Assembly (NCBI GenBank): GCA_964451785.1 | Contig: CAYVJG010000015.1 | Location: 1-62,865 of the forward strand | Length of the DNA stretch: 62,865 bases | Source: JAJYSO01 sp964451785 | GTDB lineage: Bacteria; Bacteroidota; Bacteroidia; Flavobacteriales; Flavobacteriaceae | Reading direction: 5' to 3' | In this document: positions 1-8,635 of the stretch, piece after piece | Layout: each line of letters opens with the position of its first letter | How positions within the stretch are numbered: the stretch's first letter is position 1 | Notes under the pieces: model-generated | What the model was told of the DNA's origin: nothing | Database searches by the model: none | Seen by the model: the letters and a program-made list of their open reading frames with translations, nothing else | Translations under genes and position numbers: made by a program

Positions 1-310
1 ATCCTATTTTTTCATGGGAGACTAAATCTTTACCCACACAAATAATGGTAGAACCTTTTACTTTAATGTAGGTTTGTCTTTTAATCCTTTTTAGAATAGG
101 GTTCAAAAATCAATTTTAAAGACGATTCATCTTCATCTGATATTGGGTAAAAAATAACATCTTACTGATATCTAAAAGAATCTTGTTTAAAACAATGAAC
201 GCCCAAACGTTAACAATAGATCAATCGCCCTTTTTGCTATAATGGACAAAGATTAGCCGTGGAAAAGTTTAAATTTACCGGATAGTTAAGCCTGAACACT
301 TATTTTACCA
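1..310. other. Left-edge region without a supported gene
   Basis: No convincing gene is visible in these 310 bases, which are A+T-rich. A short open stretch on the minus strand runs off the left edge from a possible TTG at 106, but it has no ATG and is too short to judge. The end of the region presumably carries the promoter of the csaA-like gene. I could not pick a clear TAnnTTTG element there. Confidence 0.4.
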
Positions 311-658
311 ATGAACCCAACTGAAACCACATTATCCTGGAGTGATTTTACCAAAGTCGAAATGCGCATTGGCACCATTATTAAAGCCGAACTGTTTCAA
401 GAAGCTAAAAAGCCTGCTTATAAAATGCAAATCGATTTTGGTGAATTTGGCATCCGAAAAACATCGGCGCAAATCACCAAGATTTATACTCCTGAAGAGC
501 TAATAGGTCAACAAATCATCGCTGTCTTAAATTTCCCACCTAAACAAATTGCCAATATTATGAGCGAATGTCTTGTACTTGGCGGTGTAGGTGATCAACA
601 AGAAGTAACTCTTATCGCTCCTGAACGTGCGGTAAAAAATGGTACTCGAATTGGCTAA
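311..658 (+). CDS. csaA: CsaA-like tRNA-binding domain protein
   Basis: This 115-residue protein consists of one tRNA-binding OB-fold domain, the type found in CsaA and at the C-terminus of methionyl-tRNA synthetase. Visible signatures are the opening FTKVEMRIGTI segment, the KTSAQIT stretch and the NFPPKQIANIMSECLVLG block, all characteristic of CsaA. CsaA proteins are dimeric and cytosolic and have been described as export-related chaperones; tRNA binding is the property shared with the fold. The length is normal for the family. The gene stands alone, converging on the acetyltransferase downstream. The family assignment is secure, but the cellular role is not established. Confidence 0.9.
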   Translation: MNPTETTLSWSDFTKVEMRIGTIIKAELFQEAKKPAYKMQIDFGEFGIRKTSAQITKIYTPEELIGQQIIAVLNFPPKQIANIMSECLVLGGVGDQQEVTLIAPERAVKNGTRIG

Positions 659-695
659 AGGTATTGAGGATACACTGCAAGATTGAACAAATCGC

Positions 696-750
696 TGCAC
701 GGCCGGAAACATTAATGCACAACCGGAAAATATACGCACGGCTGGATTAT
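696..750. repeat. Three imperfect 20-bp tandem repeats between convergent genes
   Basis: Three head-to-tail units start at 696, 716 and 736. Each has the form GCAC followed by a CCGG or CTGG core and an A-rich tail. The last unit runs into the stop codon of the acetyltransferase on the minus strand. No strong hairpin terminator is seen here. The function is unknown, and the repeat may simply be slippage-derived. Confidence 0.55.
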
Positions 751-1250
751 CTGGTGAGGATTTTTTCAAAGGCCTTGCGGTAATCTCCTCTAAACGAGAC
801 TTCTCCACAATAGGTATACCCTAATTTTTTTAAAATGTGTAGCATCGCGCCATTGTCAAAATTAGTATCTATCTTAAGGCTAAACACTTCGCGTTCAACT
901 GCTAGCTGCTCTACTAACTTAATCAAAGATAAAGCATAACCTTTCCCTTTTGCAACTTTTGCTGTGGCTAAACGGTGAATTATGACATAAGTATCAGTAG
1001 TCAGCCATTCGCCTTCTAAATTATCATAAGCCGGTTCGCCATCAAAGCTAATAGCTGCATAAGCCACAACTTCATCACAATCGATGAGTACATACCCCCA
1101 TTGTTGCTCAATATCATTCGCTATGGCAGCTTCATTAGGATAGCCATCTTGCCACTGTTTGCTGCCGTCTTGCTTGCGCTGTGCAATGGCATCTTGTAAA
1201 ATCGTCCAAATTTTAGCGCTATCGGCCTGGGTAGCTTTTCTCAATTTCAT
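747..1250 (-). CDS. GNAT family N-acetyltransferase
   Basis: This 167-residue protein is a GNAT-fold acetyltransferase, which moves the acetyl group of acetyl-CoA to an amine. The N-terminal KATQADSAKIWTIL helix, the central RLATAKVAKGKGYAL block (the acetyl-CoA pyrophosphate-binding R/Q-x-x-G-x-G/A loop) and the later NGAMLHILKKLGYTYCGE segment follow the usual GNAT order. The substrate cannot be read from the sequence. The gene is monocistronic and converges with csaA across a small tandem repeat. Confidence 0.85.
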   Translation of the reverse strand: MKLRKATQADSAKIWTILQDAIAQRKQDGSKQWQDGYPNEAAIANDIEQQWGYVLIDCDEVVAYAAISFDGEPAYDNLEGEWLTTDTYVIIHRLATAKVAKGKGYALSLIKLVEQLAVEREVFSLKIDTNFDNGAMLHILKKLGYTYCGEVSFRGDYRKAFEKILTR

Positions 1251-1444
1251 AGTTAGGGATTAGGTGCTATTTCTATAAACACCATTCAAATTTTGTTCGC
1301 TTGTAAATATAAACATTTTAAAAGCCGTTTAAACCGCTGTCATCTATTTCTACACAGTTTAAAACGTCTACTCTCTACGTGCGGACAATCAAATAAAAGC
1401 TTATACACTACAAATTAATTAACAAAAAGTTGTAATTTAGAACT

Positions 1445-2515
1445 ATGCTTACAACTTTATCACTTCCCGTTTTAATTTTGCTGTTTATCAGCGCTGCAGT
1501 CCTCGTTTGGATTGCGGGAATTCACTTGTCTAAAACTACTGACATATTAGCCTCGCGCTGGGGTTTAGGTGAAGCTCTTGGCGGATTAATCATTTTAGCC
1601 ATAGTCACCAATCTTCCGGAAATAGCCATTACTATCAGTGGCACCTTGAGTGGAAATTTAAGTTTAGTAACCGGTAATATTTTGGGTGGAATTGCTATTC
1701 AAACGGTGGTGCTAGTCGTTTTAGATTTAGGCATGCGCGGCAAAAAGCCACTGACCTACTCTGCCGCTTCACTAAGTTTGGTGTTAGAAACTTTACTGGT
1801 CATTGCTGTTTTGACTTTGGCCGTTATGGGCACGCAATTACCCAGCAGTTTATCAATTGGTAATATTGCGCCGGCAGGGGTGTTAATTTTAGCTTTATGG
1901 CTCATTGGATTGTGGCTCATTGGCAAATCTGAAAACCGTTTACCTTGGCACGGACAAGGTACTGCTCCTCATGCCCAACCAGAGCCCAAAGGTCATTCTA
2001 AACACAAAAAAAACAAAACAGCTCAAGCCAAACAAATCAGCAGTACACAAACTCTTTTAGTGTTTATAGGTTGTGCACTGATTACCTTGCTTTGTGGTGT
2101 TTTATTAGAAAAAACAGGCGATTTAATCGCGGCACAAATCGGTATGGATGGTATTATTTTTGGTGCTGTAGTTTTAGCTGCCGCTACGGCACTTCCCGAA
2201 GTTTCTACGGGATTAACTAGTATTCATTTAAGCGATTACAAATTGGCTGTCAGCGATATTTTTGGAGGTAATGCCTTTTTGCCTACTTTATTTTTCTTTG
2301 CCGCCTTAGTGTCAGGACAAGCTATCTTACCACAAGCCGGCAACACAGATTTATACTTAACGGCTTTAGGCACGCTCCTCACTGCAATTTATGCCGTAGG
2401 ACTCATCTTTAGACCTCAACGTAAAATTTTAGGTATGGGCTTAGATTCCTTTATCGTTTTATTAGTTTATAGTCTAGGCATTGTCGGGTTAGTAGCTGTT
2501 GCTAGCGGAGGATGA
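1445..2515 (+). CDS. Sodium/calcium exchanger-like cation antiporter (CaCA superfamily)
   Basis: This 356-residue integral membrane protein has two homologous halves of about five hydrophobic helices each. A hydrophilic, lysine- and histidine-rich cytoplasmic loop separates them at about residues 175-200. Each half has the acidic alpha-repeat motif of Ca2+/cation antiporters: TNLPEIAIT near residue 58 and ATALPEVSTG near residue 245. The glutamates in these motifs form the ion site in the family. The protein probably exchanges Ca2+ or a related cation for H+ or Na+ across the inner membrane. The exact ion pair cannot be read from the sequence. Its stop lies 4 bases from the stop of the convergent leucine-rich-repeat gene. 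Confidence 0.85.
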   Translation: MLTTLSLPVLILLFISAAVLVWIAGIHLSKTTDILASRWGLGEALGGLIILAIVTNLPEIAITISGTLSGNLSLVTGNILGGIAIQTVVLVVLDLGMRGKKPLTYSAASLSLVLETLLVIAVLTLAVMGTQLPSSLSIGNIAPAGVLILALWLIGLWLIGKSENRLPWHGQGTAPHAQPEPKGHSKHKKNKTAQAKQISSTQTLLVFIGCALITLLCGVLLEKTGDLIAAQIGMDGIIFGAVVLAAATALPEVSTGLTSIHLSDYKLAVSDIFGGNAFLPTLFFFAALVSGQAILPQAGNTDLYLTALGTLLTAIYAVGLIFRPQRKILGMGLDSFIVLLVYSLGIVGLVAVASGG

Positions 2516-2519
2516 TTCT

Positions 2520-3437
2520 TTAAAAATACACTTTACAGTTTGGTAAAGCTGAAATAATGCGTTCTTGCTCTGATTTAGAAATTGGATTACCTGTTAAAAT
2601 CAGTGTTTTAAGCTGGGTTAATTCGGCGATATTGTCAGGCAATTTATGCAATTGATTTTCTGATACTATCAACACTTCAAGTTGAGACAACTGAGTAATT
2701 TCTTCTGGTAAATGCGTCAAATAATTAGCGTTGAGCAGCAATATTTCAAGCGCTTTAAGTTGACTTATTCCTTTAGGCAAAGCGCGCAAATAATTGTGTT
2801 TTAAACTCAAAGATTTTAAGTTAGACAATTCATAAAGATACAATCTGAATTCGTGTAACTGGTTAAAACTTAAATCGAGCACTTCCAATTGCTTCAAGTT
2901 TGTAAATTCTCGAGGCAGATACCGCAATTGATTATTGTCGAGTTCTAAAACCTTTAGCGTCTTCAAATTACCAATTTCAGCTGGCAGATAAGTCAACTTA
3001 TTAGCCGATAAATACAAGTGTGTCAACTGCTGCACCCCCCCTATTTCTGTCGGAATTTTTTTAATGGCATTATCTGCTAGATTAAGTCTTGTCAAGGTGT
3101 TAAGCTCAGCCAAATCTGCTGGAATAAACTGTAAGTTATTCAATCTAAAATTGAGTACTTTTAAGTGCTTTAAGTCGAATAATTCTCGAGGCCAGTATTC
3201 AAAATTATTACGCATAAGGTTTATAAATCGCAGCTGTTCTAACTGCACTAGATCTGCTGGAACTGAAAAGCGTTCTTGATCACGTAAATTGAGTTCTGTT
3301 ACCGGTTCAGCTGCAGCCAAAGCTGTTTTTACGTTATAAAACACCTGGTTTTCTATAGGATCTAATCCTTGGGCATTGCTGTATTGACAAAACCATAAAC
3401 AACTTAAAAGGAGACAGGTATATTTAAAAATTTGCAT
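2520..3437 (-). CDS. Secreted leucine-rich repeat protein
   Basis: The preferred ATG at 3437 gives a protein that begins with a clear signal peptide (MQIFKYTCLLLSCLW, cleavage near SNAQG). An in-frame ATG at 3464 would only add nine residues in front of it. From about residue 50 onward there are roughly eleven leucine-rich repeats of about 23 residues, with the pattern L..L..L.L..N.L..LP. No T9SS tail or membrane anchor is visible, so the product is probably periplasmic or soluble-secreted. LRR proteins act as protein-binding scaffolds; the partner is unknown. The short spacing before the PhoX-like gene suggests possible co-transcription. Confidence 0.85.
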   Translation of the reverse strand: MQIFKYTCLLLSCLWFCQYSNAQGLDPIENQVFYNVKTALAAAEPVTELNLRDQERFSVPADLVQLEQLRFINLMRNNFEYWPRELFDLKHLKVLNFRLNNLQFIPADLAELNTLTRLNLADNAIKKIPTEIGGVQQLTHLYLSANKLTYLPAEIGNLKTLKVLELDNNQLRYLPREFTNLKQLEVLDLSFNQLHEFRLYLYELSNLKSLSLKHNYLRALPKGISQLKALEILLLNANYLTHLPEEITQLSQLEVLIVSENQLHKLPDNIAELTQLKTLILTGNPISKSEQERIISALPNCKVYF

Positions 3438-3504
3438 ATATATAGCATAAAAAAAGATTGGCATAACAACTGGGTTACACCAATCCTAACAAACAAAAAC
3501 ACGA

Positions 3505-5127
3505 TTAATTCACCGCTACTTTAAAGGTTGACGAGTCTTGGCCAACAGTTATATTTACAAAGAGAATTTGCTCCGATTGCACCTGATCTTTTACATTGAT
3601 TTGCAAAGTATTATTTGACAAACTCTCCTCTATTTGTGTTGAGAAGAGTTCTTGCCCAATAATATTATACACCTTAACGCTTACAGCTTGACCTTTATAT
3701 TCTGGCAATTGGATATTGATGATGCCATCAGTCGGATTAGGATAAACCTTTATGTCTTCTGCTGATACGGATGTCATGCCTAAACCTATATTGTCTTTTA
3801 GTGAAAACACTACAGTTGCTGAGGCATCAAAAGCCACTTGATTGCCGGCGGCATCGGTTTGTGGTACATTAGAGTCATCAGGACTTTGAACTGAGAAAAA
3901 ACCAAAGCGATAATCAGGTGAAAATGTCAACCCTGTAGGTTCAGATCCCGCCGGCATTGAAGCAAACAACTTGACCTTAGGATTAGCTTGCGTATGTTCA
4001 GAACTCACCACCCAAATGTAATTGTTTCCACCATCTTGCAACACCCATAAATTGCCATCACCATCAAAAGTTAAGTTGTCATTTCCGTCACCCCAAGGTT
4101 CGCTGATTGCCCCCTGAGCGGTTTGTAAGCTATAAGCTTGACCGCCAACAAAAGTTTCAAAATCAGTAAATGCAGCTCCGTTATCTTGAAAACGGTAAAC
4201 GCGATCGTAACCTTTAGCTGTAAAATAAATCATTCCGGTAAGCGGGTCTATTTCGCAATCCTCCACTCCATTAAAGCTTGTTCCTCCCAAAGCTGCCGCA
4301 GCTGTATTAACCGTATTGCGCTCAGCTTTTGTATCGTTAGGTACTTGAATCCAGGTTCCTGCTGATGATACCGGATCATGTGTAGCATTTAAAGGATCAG
4401 AAAGTTGTAATACATACAAGTTTCCTGAAGTTAAATCAAAAGGCGTATCGGCTACAAATTTATACACGCAGTGTGTACCGCCATCTTCACCAAAATAAGC
4501 CGTTGTACCATCAGCTGTTACCACTACATTTTCATGGCTCATACGCCCTAAAGCCCACAATTTTTCTTGTCCGCTACCATAGTCTTTTACAGAAGCAGTC
4601 ACCGGATCAATTTCTACTAACCAACCCACATCTTGATACCCGTCATTATTGAGGTCTCCGGCATTAGTTGATTCTTCTGCTGTAATGATGGTTCCCCACG
4701 GGGTAACCGTTCCTGAGCAATTGCGAGTGGTTGTCACCAAAGCCTCGTTATACAAATCAACAGGACGCGAGTTCTCAACTTCCCACAACTGTGTATTGGT
4801 ATTAAAATGAAGATCTAAAATCGATACCCCACCAGGTGTATTTTCATGATTTACTGATAAATACCCGTGTTCACTACTGCCGTTAATGGGCACATAACCT
4901 GTAAAATCGTGATTGCCGGGCACTAATCCAGAGCCATCCAGATATGGTTCTCCTTGCTTAAACAGCATTTGAAAGCGATGTGTATCGGCAATAATCAAAG
5001 AATCCGTTTGGGCTGTAGGCGCTATGGAAGTAAAACAAGCTAATTTGTTTTGGTCACATTGCGCGTGTAGTTGTTGCATCCCTAAAGTCAATGTCAATAC
5101 TGCTAAAGAGTGTGTAATTTTTTTCAT
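3505..5127 (-). CDS. PhoX-family (DUF839) secreted protein with T9SS sorting tail
   Basis: The 540-residue product has an N-terminal signal peptide (residues 1-22, ending LHAQC). A DUF839/PhoX-like beta-propeller follows from about residue 50 to 440, recognisable from SVNHENTPGGVS, TPWGTIITAEES and GVEDCEIDPLTGMIYFTAKG. The last 80 residues (KVYPNPTDG, then KVYNIIGQELF) form a type A T9SS C-terminal sorting domain, so the protein is expected to cross the outer membrane and be anchored or released. PhoX enzymes are Ca2+/Fe-dependent alkaline phosphatases. Many DUF839 proteins are uncharacterised, so phosphatase activity is an inference. Confidence 0.85.
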   Translation of the reverse strand: MKKITHSLAVLTLTLGMQQLHAQCDQNKLACFTSIAPTAQTDSLIIADTHRFQMLFKQGEPYLDGSGLVPGNHDFTGYVPINGSSEHGYLSVNHENTPGGVSILDLHFNTNTQLWEVENSRPVDLYNEALVTTTRNCSGTVTPWGTIITAEESTNAGDLNNDGYQDVGWLVEIDPVTASVKDYGSGQEKLWALGRMSHENVVVTADGTTAYFGEDGGTHCVYKFVADTPFDLTSGNLYVLQLSDPLNATHDPVSSAGTWIQVPNDTKAERNTVNTAAAALGGTSFNGVEDCEIDPLTGMIYFTAKGYDRVYRFQDNGAAFTDFETFVGGQAYSLQTAQGAISEPWGDGNDNLTFDGDGNLWVLQDGGNNYIWVVSSEHTQANPKVKLFASMPAGSEPTGLTFSPDYRFGFFSVQSPDDSNVPQTDAAGNQVAFDASATVVFSLKDNIGLGMTSVSAEDIKVYPNPTDGIINIQLPEYKGQAVSVKVYNIIGQELFSTQIEESLSNNTLQINVKDQVQSEQILFVNITVGQDSSTFKVAVN

Positions 5128-5222
5128 GAGAAATAAGTTAAAAGATTTATCTGCCGTAAAAGTATAGAGCTGTAGTTAAGTAAACATTAAGGCGAGTTTA
5201 CACTTGTGTCATCACTGAGTTA

Positions 5223-7079
5223 TCACTGCGCTGTTTCGTCAACTTTTTCGGCGGCAAAAGGATTATCGGTCAAGCTTTTCATAAACGCAATAATGGCCTC
5301 TATTTCGGATGTTGTCAGTTGTAGAGAATCAGCAGCTAAAGTTTGATTAGTCACCTCTAAACCTATTCCGGCACCCCCGCCGTGATTGTAAAATGTCATC
5401 ACCTCTTCTAGCATTTTATAGGCTCCATTGTGAAAATACGGCGCTGTAAGTTCTACATTACGCACACTGGTAGTTTTGTGTGATCGCTTGTAAATCCACA
5501 CCTGATCTGCTGGAATACCACTGGCATAACGTCCCAAATCATCACTGAGTTTTGGCATTTCGGGTTGCGCTAAAACACCTAATATTTCACTTTCTGAATC
5601 TGTGTAATACGGCGGTACTAAACCATTAAAAGTCGGCACAAAATGGCAAGTAGCACAAGCGGCCTTACCCATAAATAAGTTGAATCCTGTTTTTTCTAAA
5701 GCCGTCAAATTATGATTTTCACCACTGACATATTGATCAAATTTACTATTAAACGAGCGCAAGGATAACACATAAGACGCCAAAGCCTTACTAAAATTTT
5801 CGCGATTTACTTCTCCTCGTCCAAACAATTTTGCAAAGGTCTTGACATAAGACAAATCGGCCTTTAGCTTTGAGACAATTTCACTATAAGCCGTATTAAA
5901 TTCTAGTGGATTAAAAATCACATGCTCCACTTGTTGCTCTAAACTAAACGCACGCAAGTCATAAAAATAACGATCGGCATATACCGCATTTAATAAGGTA
6001 GGTGCATTGCGCATAACTGATTTACCGTGAATATTACTCATTGATTTTACACGTCCATCGGTATAAGCCTTTTCAGGCTGGTGGCAACTGGCACAACTCA
6101 TTTTTCCATCATTACTGAGATTGCTATCATAAAACAATCGTTTCCCGAGTTGACGTAAGGCCTCGGAATCTTCATCAGCTTTGAGTTCAGTATAGTAATA
6201 AGGGTTTAAAAAATCAGCAGCAAACAAAGATGTACTCTTAGGATTCCAAGCTGTAATTTTTGCTAATGAGTTTGGCAAATCATCTGTCTGATAAGCGAGC
6301 ATTGCAGCGTATAGCGGATCTATATGTTCGGTTAAAAAAGTCAACCTATCAAAACTTTCAAAATCAGAAGCTTGTTGTAAAAACGCAATAGCCGAATCAA
6401 AATCAGTTACTAAAGTATCCTGAGGAGGAAGAATTTTTTTAGTTTTTAAAATTTGTAGCATACTTTTTAATGACTGAGTTGATTCAGCAATGCCATTTAA
6501 AGAGCCAGGCGTATCAAATCCACTCACTCCTAAAGCATAAATACGCACCAATTGCATGCGCATAGCTATGACGAGTTCTGTAGAACTCACCTCTAACAAA
6601 TCCAATTGAGGGCGCAACACGGTGAAGGCATTCTCTAGTTTTTGTGCAAGAGCAGATAGTGTTGAACGCTGCTCAAACGCGGCTTCAGCATGCACCATTT
6701 CATCTAAAATCTGTAAGCCTTTAGGAGGGACAACAGCAGATTTATGACGCTTCGTATCTGGTTGTAACAAAGGGGCGCCATTAAAGTTTGTTTTGGCAAA
6801 TTCAGGAAACTTATACGCTACCCAAAACTCAATGTTTTTATACGCCATTCGCGTATGAACCACCAGTTTTTTAAGTGAATCTTGGGTAATATCACCCTGT
6901 TGAAAAGCCTTTGCTCCGATTGTTAACTCTTGTAGTGATTGTGCAAAATCAGCTACGTACTGCCGAAATACAAGTTCATTAACTGACGGTTGAGGAGATT
7001 GACAACTCATACTACTTACCCCTATTAACAGCGCACTGATTAGCAGTAAGAAAGCAGCTTTAAACTTTTTTAAAAACAT
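5223..7079 (-). CDS. Di-haem cytochrome c peroxidase family lipoprotein
   Basis: The product is 618 residues. The first 27 form a lipoprotein signal with lipobox SMSC at about residue 26. Residues about 30-290 form an all-helical N-terminal extension that is common in Bacteroidota members of the family. The C-terminal half is a MauG/cytochrome c peroxidase domain with two c-haem sites, CASCH at 329-333 and CATCH at 475-479. Such enzymes reduce H2O2 or oxidise substrates in the periplasm. The extension makes this roughly twice the size of classical CcpA. It lies 95 bases upstream of the PhoX-like gene on the same strand. Confidence 0.88.
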   Translation of the reverse strand: MFLKKFKAAFLLLISALLIGVSSMSCQSPQPSVNELVFRQYVADFAQSLQELTIGAKAFQQGDITQDSLKKLVVHTRMAYKNIEFWVAYKFPEFAKTNFNGAPLLQPDTKRHKSAVVPPKGLQILDEMVHAEAAFEQRSTLSALAQKLENAFTVLRPQLDLLEVSSTELVIAMRMQLVRIYALGVSGFDTPGSLNGIAESTQSLKSMLQILKTKKILPPQDTLVTDFDSAIAFLQQASDFESFDRLTFLTEHIDPLYAAMLAYQTDDLPNSLAKITAWNPKSTSLFAADFLNPYYYTELKADEDSEALRQLGKRLFYDSNLSNDGKMSCASCHQPEKAYTDGRVKSMSNIHGKSVMRNAPTLLNAVYADRYFYDLRAFSLEQQVEHVIFNPLEFNTAYSEIVSKLKADLSYVKTFAKLFGRGEVNRENFSKALASYVLSLRSFNSKFDQYVSGENHNLTALEKTGFNLFMGKAACATCHFVPTFNGLVPPYYTDSESEILGVLAQPEMPKLSDDLGRYASGIPADQVWIYKRSHKTTSVRNVELTAPYFHNGAYKMLEEVMTFYNHGGGAGIGLEVTNQTLAADSLQLTTSEIEAIIAFMKSLTDNPFAAEKVDETAQ

Positions 7080-7322
7080 AATTACAGATTAATGACTTAA
7101 TGCGCGCAAATCAACAGTATCCCTACCAATAAGGCGTTACTTAAACATTAAATCTCTGTCAATTATCTTTAATTATCCCTTTAGGGTTTACCCTTACCAT
7201 TCACATATCCCTCGATTTTTTATACGCACAAGCCCATTCCTCCATTTTTACTTTAGGTCTGTAGGGCTGGGATGCGGCACATATCACTACAGATACTTAT
7301 TTTGGCTGTTTTTTTAATTTTA

Positions 7323-7353
7323 TTGTGAAATATTAATTTTTAATGTACATTTG
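7323..7353 (+). promoter_or_regulatory. Bacteroidota-type promoter (TTG-N20-TACATTTG)
   Basis: TTG at 7323-7325 is followed after 20 bases by TACATTTG at 7346-7353, an exact match to the TAnnTTTG -7 element. The spacing fits the flavobacterial TTG-N17-23-TAnnTTTG consensus. The ATG of the cysteine-rich protein gene lies 23 bases downstream, so this is its likely housekeeping promoter. Confidence 0.6.
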
Positions 7354-7376
7354 TTAAGAAATCAACATAAAATATT

Positions 7377-8084
7377 ATGAAAATTTCACCTGTTTTAGCT
7401 TTTCTCTATTTTTTTATTGGAAGTATTTTGTTTACTTCTTATCAGAAGAATACATTGAATCCGGTTGATTCACAACGAGAAGCGCTGTCAGTAAAAGCTT
7501 TAGAGGAATCTCCTGAGAAAAGAGTAGATAATTTTCATTTACAAGCTGAAGCCATAGTGGTTAAAGAAACTAAAAATGGGGTGATACTATTTTTTAAACA
7601 TCAGCACAATTATTATAATGGTGCATTTGCATTTTACACAGCACAGCATAAAGCGGAATTGATACATTTTATTGAGGGAAATGATTTGTATGTCGAGTAT
7701 GATGGCGCTTACATCAGGTTGAATAATGGCAAACAAAGCTTATATTATATCGTAAATAATGAAAAAGGACGGAACTTTGTAAAGCAAAAAACGCCGCAAA
7801 ATGTTGTTTATGGAGATGGGCTAGCTTATTTATTCGATCATCATTTTCATTTAGATAAACTGCCTGCTGACAATGAAATATCAACTGATACAATGAATGA
7901 GTCACTTTCATTGTCACTAGATCTACAGCTTCCTGCGGGTGATGAAGATTGTATAAGTGGTGGAAAAGGCGCTACCTCATGTAGTGTGAATGATACGTTT
8001 TCAGGCTGTTCTGTGAGTTGTGCTGACGGGTATTATGCCTGTTGCAAGAGTTCAAACAATACTTGTTCGTGCAAGAAACTTTAG
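7377..8084 (+). CDS. Exported protein with cysteine-rich C-terminal domain, unknown function
   Basis: The 235-residue product starts with an uncleaved or weak signal/anchor segment (about residues 5-23). An unremarkable polar region with no recognised domain follows. The last 43 residues contain eight cysteines in the pattern C-x9-C-x8-C-x3-C-x6-CC-x6-C-x1-C, including CSVSCADGYYACC. There are no other cysteines in the protein. Such a tail is likely disulphide-bonded outside the cytoplasm. I recall GYYACC-type tails in other small Bacteroidota proteins but know no function. The gene is isolated, with its own promoter, next to a repeat island. Confidence 0.75.
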   Translation: MKISPVLAFLYFFIGSILFTSYQKNTLNPVDSQREALSVKALEESPEKRVDNFHLQAEAIVVKETKNGVILFFKHQHNYYNGAFAFYTAQHKAELIHFIEGNDLYVEYDGAYIRLNNGKQSLYYIVNNEKGRNFVKQKTPQNVVYGDGLAYLFDHHFHLDKLPADNEISTDTMNESLSLSLDLQLPAGDEDCISGGKGATSCSVNDTFSGCSVSCADGYYACCKSSNNTCSCKKL

Positions 8085-8165
8085 CATGTTGATAATATCA
8101 CCACAAAGCTCAACTGCTCAATTGACTAAAATTATTCACTCGAATTCTGAATAAGCAGCTGGATT

Positions 8166-8506
8166 TTATACCAATTAGAATTATTTTGGCTCTATGCTAA
8201 ATATAGTGGGTAACCAAAATTTTGATTTTCCACAATAAAGTAAGCCCTAAAATTAGTGAAGTGTCTTTATATGGAATATCTTGGGTAAAAACCTTCCTTT
8301 TCACTATTCAACCCTTTCAGGGTTGTTAGACGTGTAGTCTGTTATTCCCCGTAGGCTTTGCCTACGGTTTTAGCTATTAAAGCCCTTCGGACTTTTTATT
8401 ACTGACACGTTTTAAAATAAGATTCGATCTGATTTTATTTACCCACTCAAAACAACATAAATCCATTATTTTTTAGTCCGCTTTATAATATCTTTTGTAG
8501 GTATAA
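8166..8506 (+). repeat. 56-bp TTATACC...GGTATAA repeat, interrupted by a mobile element
   Basis: The repeat starts TTATACC at 8166-8172 and ends GGTATAA at 8500-8506. Removing the 277-bp insert and one copy of its 8-bp target duplication leaves exactly 56 bases. That matches, in inverted orientation and with a few substitutions, the intact 56-bp copy at 32201-32256. The ends are 7-bp inverted repeats, so this may itself be a small mobile unit. Confidence 0.8.
8188..8464 (+). mobile_element. MITE-like element, 277 bp, copy A
   Basis: The left end is GGCTCTATG at 8188. The right end, read inward, is GGATTTATG at 8464, a degraded version of the same 9 bases. Inverted-repeat similarity extends to about 33 bp, including a shared GTGGGTAA block. 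Direct repeats ATTATTTT flank it at 8180-8187 and 8465-8472, and the paralogous empty site at 32.2 kb carries this octamer once. The element has no coding capacity. It contains palindromes CAACCCT-TTC-AGGGTTG (8309-8325), CCGTAGGC-TTT-GCCTACGG (8349-8367) and an imperfect AAAG...CTTT hairpin (8379-8395). A near-identical inverted copy lies at 45273-45545. Terminal GGCTCT and an 8-bp A+T-rich duplication are reminiscent of ISL3-family ends (from memory). Confidence 0.85.
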
Positions 8507-8590
8507 CCATGTAATGGTTGAATATGAATAACCCCGAGTGCAACTCGGGGCGCTGAGGTTACCATATTTTACAGAACTACGAAGTAGTTC
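8505..8590. repeat. Cluster of three short palindromes with 3-nt loops
   Basis: AACCAT-GTA-ATGGTT lies at 8505-8519, CCCCGAGT-GCA-ACTCGGGG at 8532-8550 and GAACTAC-GAA-GTAGTTC at 8574-8590. All have 6-8 bp perfect arms and a triplet loop. They stand in A+T-rich DNA just downstream of the paa operon stop. The GC-rich middle one could act as a terminator, but no T-run follows it on the minus strand. They resemble REP units. Confidence 0.65.
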
Positions 8591-8635
8591 AACAATAAAG
8601 ATCGTAGTAGAATAACTCCGAAACTTGAGTTTAAT

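Noticed and set aside
1..106. Open frame on the minus strand running off the left edge, reading roughly KRIKRQTYIKVKGSTIICV
   Set aside because: Only about 35 codons, a TTG as the only possible start and no recognised motif. It could be the start of a gene outside the window, but the evidence is too thin.
747..808. Short minus-strand frame reading across the end of the acetyltransferase and into csaA (527-808)
   Set aside because: It overlaps two real genes and has no family features.
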